Assembly: GCF_023051145.1 (NCBI RefSeq)
Contig: NZ_JALKFS010000005.1
Span: 1,178,001-1,242,000 of the forward strand
Reading direction: 5' to 3'
Length of the DNA stretch: 64,000 nucleotides
DNA from: Williamsia sp. DF01-3
Lineage (GTDB): Bacteria; Actinomycetota; Actinomycetes; Mycobacteriales; Mycobacteriaceae
Both the position numbers and the translations under genes were made by a program. The notes beneath the pieces were generated by a model. It saw only the letters and a program-made list of their open reading frames with translations, did not search any database and was not told where the DNA came from. Within the stretch, counting starts at the first letter, position 1. Each line of letters starts with the position of its first letter. Shown in pieces: positions 8,097-14,823 of this stretch.

Positions 8097-8777
8097 ATGG
8101 CGCAGCGTTCGCTCAGGAACTTGACCGGCACCCGGCGAATCGCCGCGCTGGTGGCACCCGCCGCAGCCGTCGCGCTGCTGGTTGCGGGTTGCAGTCCGGA
8201 CGAAGAGCCGACCGACGCCAAGGGAACCACTCCCAGTGTGCTCACCGGGAACCCGGCACCCGAGGATGTGGGCGCGATCGGTGCGCCCAGCGAAGGTGGC
8301 GAGGCCACTGCCGAACTCCAGACCCCCAGTGGCGAACCGGCAGGCGAGGCGACGTTCACCACAGCGGAGGGTTCGGTGATCGTGAGTGTGAAGGCCGAGA
8401 ACCTCGCCCCGGGGTTCCACGGCATGCACCTGCACGCGGTCGGCAAGTGTGAAGCCAACTCGACGCCTCCCACCGGGGGCGCAGCCGGTGACTTCCTTTC
8501 CGCGGGTGGCCACCTGCAGGTCGAGGGCCACTCCGGTCATCCGGCCAGCGGCGACTTGGTCTCAATCTTCATCGACGAGGCCGGCAATGGCGAGACCACC
8601 ACTGCCAGTGACGCTTTCAGCATCGAGGACATCATCGACACCTCGATCATGATCCACGAGAAGCCGGACAACTTCGGCAACATCCCCACCAAGTACGCCC
8701 CCGCCCCTGATGAGGAAACCCTCGCCACCGGAGACGCGGGCAAGCGCATCGCCTGCGGTGTCATCGAAAAGAGCTGA
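8097..8777 (+). CDS. sodC: Superoxide dismutase [Cu-Zn], lipoprotein
   Basis: The 226-residue precursor has a basic N-terminus, a hydrophobic stretch and the lipobox LLVAGC, so the mature enzyme should be anchored outside the membrane by a lipidated Cys. The SodC core contains the copper ligands in GFHGMHLHAVGKCE, the GGHLQVEGHSGH loop, the conserved NFGNIPTKY segment, and GDAGKRIACGVI at the end with the second disulphide Cys. It dismutates extracellular superoxide. AAGGGAGC precedes the ATG. It lies in the conserved block with the LytR_C protein and the GCS2-family ligase (Rv0431-Rv0433 order). Confidence 0.93.
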   Translation: MAQRSLRNLTGTRRIAALVAPAAAVALLVAGCSPDEEPTDAKGTTPSVLTGNPAPEDVGAIGAPSEGGEATAELQTPSGEPAGEATFTTAEGSVIVSVKAENLAPGFHGMHLHAVGKCEANSTPPTGGAAGDFLSAGGHLQVEGHSGHPASGDLVSIFIDEAGNGETTTASDAFSIEDIIDTSIMIHEKPDNFGNIPTKYAPAPDEETLATGDAGKRIACGVIEKS

Positions 8778-8833
8778 GAATAAACAACGTTCGCTCCATC
8801 GATTTCAACGCTTCCCCACGGCCCACGCTGGGC

Positions 8834-9916
8834 GTGGAGTGGGAGTTCGCGCTTGTCGACAAACAGACGCGAGATCTGTCGAACTCAGCGGCGCAGCTGT
8901 TCGAGCGTGTGAGCGAACTGGACAATCCCAGTTCCGGGGATCGGATCCACAAGGAACTGCTACGCAACACCGTTGAATTGGTGACGGGTATCTGCCGTAC
9001 CACGGGTGAGGCAATCGCCGACCTCGAAGAGTCGCTGTCGGTGGTGCGCTTGATCGCCGACGATCTCGGTGTGGATCTGTTCGGCGCAGGTACCCACCCG
9101 TTTGCACTGTGGTCCACCCAGCAGTTGACCCCGTCGCCGCGGTACGCCGAGCTGATCGAGCGGACCCAGTGGTGGGGCCGGCAGATGCTGATCTGGGGTG
9201 TTCACGTTCACGTCGGGATCAACCACCGCGACAAGGTTTTGCCGATCGTGTCGTCGCTGCTGAACCAGTATCCCCATCTGCTGGCGCTGTCGGCGTCGTC
9301 GCCGATGTGGTCGGGGCAGGACACCGGGTACGCCAGCAACCGGGCGATGATGTTCCAGCAGTTGCCCACGGCCGGCCTGCCGTTCCAGTTCCAGCGGTGG
9401 AGTGAGTTCGAGAAGTTCGTCGGTGACCAGATGACCACGGGCATCATCGAGAACCTCAACGAGATCCGTTGGGACATCAGGCCTTCTCCGAACCTCGGTA
9501 CCGTCGAGATCCGGGTGTGTGACGGCGTCTCGACCATTGCCGAATTGGCCGGGCTCGTGGCACTGATCCACTGCCTGGTGGTGGATCTCGATCGGCGCCT
9601 CGATGCCGGGGAGACACTGCCCGACATGGCCCCTTGGCTGGTGCAGGAAAACAAATGGCGTGCAGCCCGTTACGGACTCGACGCGATCATCATCACCGAC
9701 TCGGACTGCAACGAGAGGTTGGTGACGGACGACCTCTACGACATGCTCGACCGTCTCACTCCGGTCGCCGTCGACCTCGGGTGCGCCGACGAGTTGGCGT
9801 CGGTCGCCGACATCCCCGGCCGCGGTGGCTCGTACCAGCGTCAGCGGCGCACATTCGCCGACACAGGAGACATGGTGGCCGTGGTCGATCAGGTTGTCTC
9901 CGAACTCAATCGCTGA
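8834..9916 (+). CDS. Glutamate-cysteine ligase family 2 protein (YbdK/Rv0433-like)
   Basis: This carboxylate-amine ligase of the GCS2 family shows EWEFALVDKQTRDLS, the HVHVGINHRDK metal/ATP segment, TVEIRVCDG, and the C-terminal ENKWRAARYGLDA. It probably makes a gamma-glutamyl amide bond; actinobacterial members are not proven to make glutathione. Start problem: homologues begin about 14 residues earlier with an SIDFNASPRPTLGV-like segment, and that segment is encoded here in frame from 8795. However, no ATG, GTG or TTG lies between it and the sodC stop. Either GTG 8834 is used, giving a clipped N-terminus, or a rare start (for example CTG 8774, overlapping the sodC stop) is used. Confidence 0.85.
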   Translation: MEWEFALVDKQTRDLSNSAAQLFERVSELDNPSSGDRIHKELLRNTVELVTGICRTTGEAIADLEESLSVVRLIADDLGVDLFGAGTHPFALWSTQQLTPSPRYAELIERTQWWGRQMLIWGVHVHVGINHRDKVLPIVSSLLNQYPHLLALSASSPMWSGQDTGYASNRAMMFQQLPTAGLPFQFQRWSEFEKFVGDQMTTGIIENLNEIRWDIRPSPNLGTVEIRVCDGVSTIAELAGLVALIHCLVVDLDRRLDAGETLPDMAPWLVQENKWRAARYGLDAIIITDSDCNERLVTDDLYDMLDRLTPVAVDLGCADELASVADIPGRGGSYQRQRRTFADTGDMVAVVDQVVSELNR

Positions 9917-11294
9917 ACGTCCGCCGTCGCCACCACAGATCGATCTGACCCAGTTCGGTTTCGGGTTCGGCCCCCGTCAGCCATTCGGCTTCGATCCGAC
10001 ACCAGTTCGCCGTTGCCCGGAGTTGCCCGAGCATCGCGCAGGTGTAGAACTCGACGCGGCGCGCGATCAGATTGTCTTCGGGGAAATGTTGTTCTCGCGC
10101 CGCGCTGCCGTACTCGGTGGCCGGGTGCACCGCGGAGATCATGACGCCGTTGGCGATATCCGGGGTGATGGTCAGTTCGGCGTCGTCCGTGTGCCACCAG
10201 GTGGCGTCTCGAACGTAGGACAGCACGTCGGCGTCATCGATGGACTCCTCGCTGATCAACACATGTCCCTGGCGGAGGACTTGAGCCACCTCGGCAGCGT
10301 CCCCGGCGCGAGCGGCGATGACCGCACGACGTTCCAGGTCCCGGGCATTGGCCGACATGGTCTTGCAGGATCCGAAGTCGAGGAACGCCACCCGGCCGTC
10401 GTCGGCGAGCATCACGTTTCCCGGGTGTGGATCGCCGCAGAAGGTGGCGTCGGTATGGATACTGCCGCAGTAGAAGCGGTAGATCACCTCGCCGACCTGG
10501 TCTCGTGTGTCGGCGTCGAGGGTGGTGATCTCGTCGAACGGTATCCCGGTGATCAGCTCGGAGGTGAGGACCTTCGATGTGCACAGACTTTCGACGACAT
10601 CGGGGATCTGGATGAACGGGTGCCCGGCGTAGCGGTCCGCGAGACGACGGTGATTGGCCGCCTCGGCCCGATAGTCCAGCTCTGACAACATGTCCCCGGA
10701 GATCTCCCGGACAAACGACTGGGGGTCCACCGTCGGCAGCAGGCCCTTGTAGAGGCGCAGGGCCATCGCGAGATTCTTCAGGTCTGCCCGGACCACCCGG
10801 TCGATACCCGGGTACTGCACCTTGATCGCCACGTCGCGCCCGTCCATCAATCTGGCCTGGTAGACCTGGCCGATGGAAGCGGCTGCAATCGGAGCCGGAT
10901 CGATGAACTCGATGCGGGACATGTTCGAGCCGAGCTCATTACGGACAACCTCGAGCATCGTCTCCGAGGAGACCTGAGGGGCGTTGTCGCGCAAGATCGC
11001 CAGCTTGCGGTGGAAGCCGTCACGCGCGTGGGCAGGTACCATACCCAGGTCCATCATCGACAGGAACTGCCCGACCTTCATCGCTGCGCCCTTCATCGAC
11101 CCGAGCACGGTGATGAGTTCGTCTGCGGCGGCGAGGGCATCGAGTTCGGCGCGCGAACGCCGTTCATCGGGTGTGGCACCCACCCCGGCGGCACGCGAGC
11201 GGACGCGGCGGGCAACCGAATGGGCGGCAACCTTTCCCAGTTCACTCCCGCGGCGTACACGAGAGGTGGGGGGAAGCTGATCGTCGCCCGTCAT
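9906..11294 (-). CDS. ABC1/AarF (UbiB-type) protein kinase-like protein
   Basis: The 462-residue product has the motifs of the atypical ABC1 kinase family: MKVGQFLSM (KxGQ motif), PIAAASIGQVYQA (Ala-rich nucleotide loop), VAIKVQYPG (ATP-binding Lys), GDPHPGNVML and VAFLDFGSC (catalytic and metal-binding). Characterised relatives support quinone or prenyl-lipid metabolism through ATPase activity. The start ATG overlaps the mnhG stop (ATGA), so it is the last gene of the antiporter operon. Its 3' end overlaps the convergent ligase gene by 11 bases. The link to the antiporter is from operon structure only. Confidence 0.85.
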   Translation of the reverse strand: MTGDDQLPPTSRVRRGSELGKVAAHSVARRVRSRAAGVGATPDERRSRAELDALAAADELITVLGSMKGAAMKVGQFLSMMDLGMVPAHARDGFHRKLAILRDNAPQVSSETMLEVVRNELGSNMSRIEFIDPAPIAAASIGQVYQARLMDGRDVAIKVQYPGIDRVVRADLKNLAMALRLYKGLLPTVDPQSFVREISGDMLSELDYRAEAANHRRLADRYAGHPFIQIPDVVESLCTSKVLTSELITGIPFDEITTLDADTRDQVGEVIYRFYCGSIHTDATFCGDPHPGNVMLADDGRVAFLDFGSCKTMSANARDLERRAVIAARAGDAAEVAQVLRQGHVLISEESIDDADVLSYVRDATWWHTDDAELTITPDIANGVMISAVHPATEYGSAAREQHFPEDNLIARRVEFYTCAMLGQLRATANWCRIEAEWLTGAEPETELGQIDLWWRRRTFSD

Positions 11295-11626
11295 CAGTCG
11301 CTGCGGGGGGATTCGAGCTCGCTGCTGTCGATCAGGTCGTCTCGCACCCGTTGCTCCTGATACGCCAGTTTACCGACGCGGTGCGCGATCACCGGTGCGG
11401 TGATCAGCGCGAAAATCCCGGTCAGCACCAGCATCCCGAAGTCGACGGTGTCCCACAGACGGATCATCGCCGCGATCAGTACCAGCAACAAGCCGAGGGT
11501 TTGCGGTTTGGTGGCCGCGTGCATGCGGGTGAGCGTGTCGGGGAATCGCAAGATGCCCACCGATGCCGTGAACGCGAGAGTCGAACCGGACAGCACCAGC
11601 ACGGCGACGAGGATGTCGGAGACCAT
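11294..11626 (-). CDS. mnhG: Mrp-type cation/proton antiporter subunit G
   Basis: This 110-residue small subunit has three membrane spans. The segment VGILRFPDTLTRMHAATKPQTLGLLL is the MnhG/MrpG hallmark. It is part of the hetero-oligomeric Mrp antiporter exchanging Na+ (or K+/Li+) for H+. The ATG at 11626 is two bases past the mnhF stop and its own stop overlaps the kinase start. An in-frame extension further upstream has no similarity and is disregarded. Confidence 0.92.
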   Translation of the reverse strand: MVSDILVAVLVLSGSTLAFTASVGILRFPDTLTRMHAATKPQTLGLLLVLIAAMIRLWDTVDFGMLVLTGIFALITAPVIAHRVGKLAYQEQRVRDDLIDSSELESPRSD

Positions 11627-11628
11627 CG

Positions 11629-11892
11629 TTAAACCTCGTTGTCCCGGACGCGGAATCGGGCGACTGCAACCGTGCCCACAAAACTCAGCAGCGACAAGGC
11701 GACGAGGCCGGACACCACTGTCGAATCCATCGAATATGCGGCCCACACGGCCAGCGAGCACATCGCCATCGCGACACCGGTGTCCAGGGCGACCAGGCGG
11801 TCGAGCGTGTTGGGGCCGATGAGGATCCGTGCGGTTGTGAGTACCGATGCTGCCAACAGCAGACCGGCGGCGATCATCCAGACCACGTTCAT
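11629..11892 (-). CDS. mnhF: Mrp-type cation/proton antiporter subunit F
   Basis: This 87-residue protein has three membrane spans and the conserved ARILIGPNTLDRLVALDT segment of MnhF/MrpF. Start and stop overlap or abut the neighbours (ATGA with mnhE), so the subunits are translated together in the order A-C-D-E-F-G. Confidence 0.92.
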   Translation of the reverse strand: MNVVWMIAAGLLLAASVLTTARILIGPNTLDRLVALDTGVAMAMCSLAVWAAYSMDSTVVSGLVALSLLSFVGTVAVARFRVRDNEV

Positions 11893-12650
11893 GACTGCGC
11901 TCCGCTCCGAAGATCTTGGCTGTCTTGGCCACCGACTTCATCGTCGATCCCATGGTAGGGACTGGCATGCCATTCGCTCTCACGCTCGAAGGCTTTGATG
12001 AACAGCCTTTCGATGGTGGCGACCTGCCCGTAGAACGCCTTCACCTTCTCCGGTGAGCTCGCGTCGATGAGGTGCACGTACAGCAGACGGCGACTGTGGT
12101 CGATCTCCACGACCATGGTGCCGGGCACCAGATTGAGGTAGTCGACCGCAAGGGTCAGCACCATGTCGGATTTGATGGCCAGGCGTGCCCGGACCACCGC
12201 GCTCAAGGGTGGCTTGCCCGGGCGCACCGACAGCCACGCCACCTGCAGGCTCGACCGGAACAGGTCGATCACCAGCCGGATCACCAGTTCGAGGATCGTC
12301 AGCGGATGGATCCGGCCCTCGACCGGTACGCGCGGCAAGGGCAATGCGATCAGCACGAGGAGTGCGATACCGAGACCACTGACCACCGTCGCGATGTCGT
12401 AGGTACCCCACAGCAGCACCCACACGAACGTCAACCACGCCATCGTCCACAGCCGGACGGCCACTTCGCGCGCATTTCCGCCGAACCAGCGCTTGATGTG
12501 GATGTGGGACTTGAGGAAGAGGAAAGTCTTCACCGAATACCACGCCAGGAAGATGACCGAATAACGCCAGGCGTTCACCAGGTGCGCCCGGATGGGGCCC
12601 CGGGGAGCCGGGGGTTGGGGCCGCTGTCCGGGGTCGGGTTTGTCGGTCAT
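11889..12650 (-). CDS. mnhE: Mrp-type cation/proton antiporter subunit E
   Basis: The 253-residue product has a Pro-rich N-terminal tail, then membrane segments around residues 70-115 (LWTMAWLTFVWVLLWGTYD and following) and a soluble C-terminal domain with the MnhE signature GTMVVEIDHSRRLLYVHLID. It is longer than many MnhE proteins (about 160-200 aa) because of the N-terminal tail and an acidic C-terminal tail. The ATG at 12650 overlaps the mnhD stop (ATGA). Confidence 0.9.
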   Translation of the reverse strand: MTDKPDPGQRPQPPAPRGPIRAHLVNAWRYSVIFLAWYSVKTFLFLKSHIHIKRWFGGNAREVAVRLWTMAWLTFVWVLLWGTYDIATVVSGLGIALLVLIALPLPRVPVEGRIHPLTILELVIRLVIDLFRSSLQVAWLSVRPGKPPLSAVVRARLAIKSDMVLTLAVDYLNLVPGTMVVEIDHSRRLLYVHLIDASSPEKVKAFYGQVATIERLFIKAFERESEWHASPYHGIDDEVGGQDSQDLRSGAQS

Positions 12651-14260
12651 CGGGGACCTCCTGCGCCCAGGACGGCGTCGAGGTAGATGCTGGAGTCGAT
12701 CAGGTCGGCAGCGGCCGATTCGGTGAACTCGAAGAACGGCCCGGCCCACAACGTCAACACGAGTCCGGCAGCCACCATGGCAATGGTCGGGACCACCATG
12801 CCGATCGGCATCCGGCCCACGTCGGCGCGGTCGTCGAACGACACGTCGGCCGAGCCCTCGAGAAGCGCTGCCGGTCCCGCATCGGCCATGTCACCGTCGG
12901 GAGCATCAGCGCGCGGCCGCCAGAACGCCTTGGTCCAGACGCGGGCGACGACGTAGAGGGTCAGCAGGCTGGTCACCACCGAGCCGGCCACCAGGATCCA
13001 GGCCAGCACGCTGCCCTCTTGTACACCCGCCTCGATCAGTGCGACCTTGCCGATGAAGCCCGAGAACGGCGGGATGCCGCCCAGATTGAGCGCTGGGATC
13101 AGGAACAAGGCAGCGAGCAGAGGACTGGCCGCCAGACCGCCAAGACGTCGTAGTGACGCCGAGCCTGCCTGTCGCTCGATCAGCCCCACCACGAGGAACA
13201 GAGTCGTCTGGACCAAAATGTGGTGCGCCACATAATAGATCGCGCCCGACAGCCCGAACTCGGTGGACAGAGCGATGCCGAAGATCATGTACCCGATGTG
13301 GCTGACCAGGGTGAACGACAACAGACGTTTGATGTCGGACTGCGCGATGGCGCCGAAGATCCCCACCAACATCGTGAGAAGTCCGGCCACCAACAGCACC
13401 CGGTCCATTGCGCCGCCGGGGAACAGCAGGGTGTGCGCGCGGATGATCGCGTACACACCGACTTTGGTGAGCAGGCCGGCGAAGACCGCAGTGACGGGGG
13501 CGGGGGCTGTGGGGTAGGAGTCTGGCAGCCACGTCGACAACGGGAAGACCGCGGCCTTGATGCCGAACGCCACCAGCAGCACCGCGTAGAGCGCACCTTT
13601 GGTCCCGTCGGGAACATCTTCGAGCCGGACCGCCATCTCCGCGAGATTCAGCGTGCCGGTGGCTGCATACGCAAACGCGATGCCTGCCAGGAAGATCAGT
13701 GACGACACCATCGAGACCATCACGTACGAGACGCCGGCGCGCACCCGGTCTGCGCTGGCACCAAGAGTGAGCAGCACAAAGCTCGCGGCGAGCAGCACCT
13801 CGAACGAGACGTACAGGTTGAACAGGTCGCCGGCGAGAAAGGCGTTGCAGACGCCGGTGCACAACAGCAGATAGGTCGGCAAGAAAATTGACACCGGCTG
13901 TTCGGTGGTGCCGTCGCGGATACCCTGCCCGACGGCGTAGAGCATGACGCAGAGCAGCACCGCGGTGGACACCACCAGCATCAACGCCGAGAGCTGGTCA
14001 GCCACAAGCGTGATACCCAGGGGGCCGAGGTCACCGCCCTTGGAATCCCAACCGCCGACGTGCAAGGCATACGTACCGTCGCGGTTCGTCAGATAGAGCA
14101 GGAGGCACGAGGCGACAAACGCGACCGCGATCGCCGCGACTGTGACCACACGCTGGAATCGGGGGTACCGCCCCATGATCAGGGTCAGCACCGCGCCCAT
14201 CATCGGGGCGAGGACGGGCGCGACGATGAGCGTCGAGAACCACTCGTGCGACAAGGTCAT
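12647..14260 (-). CDS. mnhD: Mrp-type cation/proton antiporter subunit D
   Basis: This 537-residue polytopic protein belongs to the proton-translocating NuoL/M/N-like family. The conserved antiporter core includes LLTKVGVYAIIRAHTLLFP and LLSFTLVSHIGYMIFGIAL, with the buried Lys and His typical of proton channels. Together with MnhA it forms the ion-translocating part of the complex. The stop overlaps the mnhE start and the start overlaps the mnhC stop. A hydrophilic insert near residues 440-480 (DAPDGDMADAG) is acidic. Confidence 0.93.
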   Translation of the reverse strand: MTLSHEWFSTLIVAPVLAPMMGAVLTLIMGRYPRFQRVVTVAAIAVAFVASCLLLYLTNRDGTYALHVGGWDSKGGDLGPLGITLVADQLSALMLVVSTAVLLCVMLYAVGQGIRDGTTEQPVSIFLPTYLLLCTGVCNAFLAGDLFNLYVSFEVLLAASFVLLTLGASADRVRAGVSYVMVSMVSSLIFLAGIAFAYAATGTLNLAEMAVRLEDVPDGTKGALYAVLLVAFGIKAAVFPLSTWLPDSYPTAPAPVTAVFAGLLTKVGVYAIIRAHTLLFPGGAMDRVLLVAGLLTMLVGIFGAIAQSDIKRLLSFTLVSHIGYMIFGIALSTEFGLSGAIYYVAHHILVQTTLFLVVGLIERQAGSASLRRLGGLAASPLLAALFLIPALNLGGIPPFSGFIGKVALIEAGVQEGSVLAWILVAGSVVTSLLTLYVVARVWTKAFWRPRADAPDGDMADAGPAALLEGSADVSFDDRADVGRMPIGMVVPTIAMVAAGLVLTLWAGPFFEFTESAAADLIDSSIYLDAVLGAGGPR

Positions 14261-14823
14261 CGGCCATCACCGTCACGGTCGGTCGGCTCGAAGTCATCAC
14301 TGTCGTCGGCGCTGGGCAGCAGGTCGGTCTGATGCAACTCGGCACGGGCGCGCAGTTGTTCGTCGGTGAGTGGGTTGCCGTCATCGTCGAACAGGTCGCC
14401 CCGGAACGTGTCGAGACCGGTGATCGGGTCGTCGCTGCGGTCGCGGTCGGGTGCGGTGGCGCTCGACTGCGACTTCACCTTGAGGTCTTCGGGATCGTCG
14501 TCCACCTCGTCATCGGTGTTGATCATGAAGGAGCGGTAGGCCAACGACAGGACGAAGGCAGCGATGCCCATCGTGATGACGATGGCCGTGAGCACCATGC
14601 CCTGCGCCAGCGGATCGGCGTCTCCGGTGCGGCCCTCCGACGTGCGACCGATGATCGGCGGATTGCCCATGGCTCCTGAGACGGTGACGATCATCAGGTT
14701 GATCGCGTTGCCCACCAACAGGAGTCCGAGCAGCATGCGGATGAGACTGCGTTCGAGCAACAGGTAGACGCCGCAGGCGGCCATCAGAGCGACCACGATC
14801 ATCAGGCCGAGGTTGATGGTCAT
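14257..14823 (-). CDS. mnhC: Mrp-type cation/proton antiporter subunit C
   Basis: The 188-residue product has a NuoK-like N-terminal domain with three spans (YLLLERSLIRMLLGLLLVGN, then LVLTAIVITMGIAAFVLSL) and an unusually long, acidic cytoplasmic tail of about 75 residues. Canonical MnhC proteins are about 110-120 aa, so the tail is an addition seen in some actinobacteria. The ATG at 14823 overlaps the mnhA stop; a longer in-frame reading upstream is a shadow of mnhA. Confidence 0.92.
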   Translation of the reverse strand: MTINLGLMIVVALMAACGVYLLLERSLIRMLLGLLLVGNAINLMIVTVSGAMGNPPIIGRTSEGRTGDADPLAQGMVLTAIVITMGIAAFVLSLAYRSFMINTDDEVDDDPEDLKVKSQSSATAPDRDRSDDPITGLDTFRGDLFDDDGNPLTDEQLRARAELHQTDLLPSADDSDDFEPTDRDGDGR

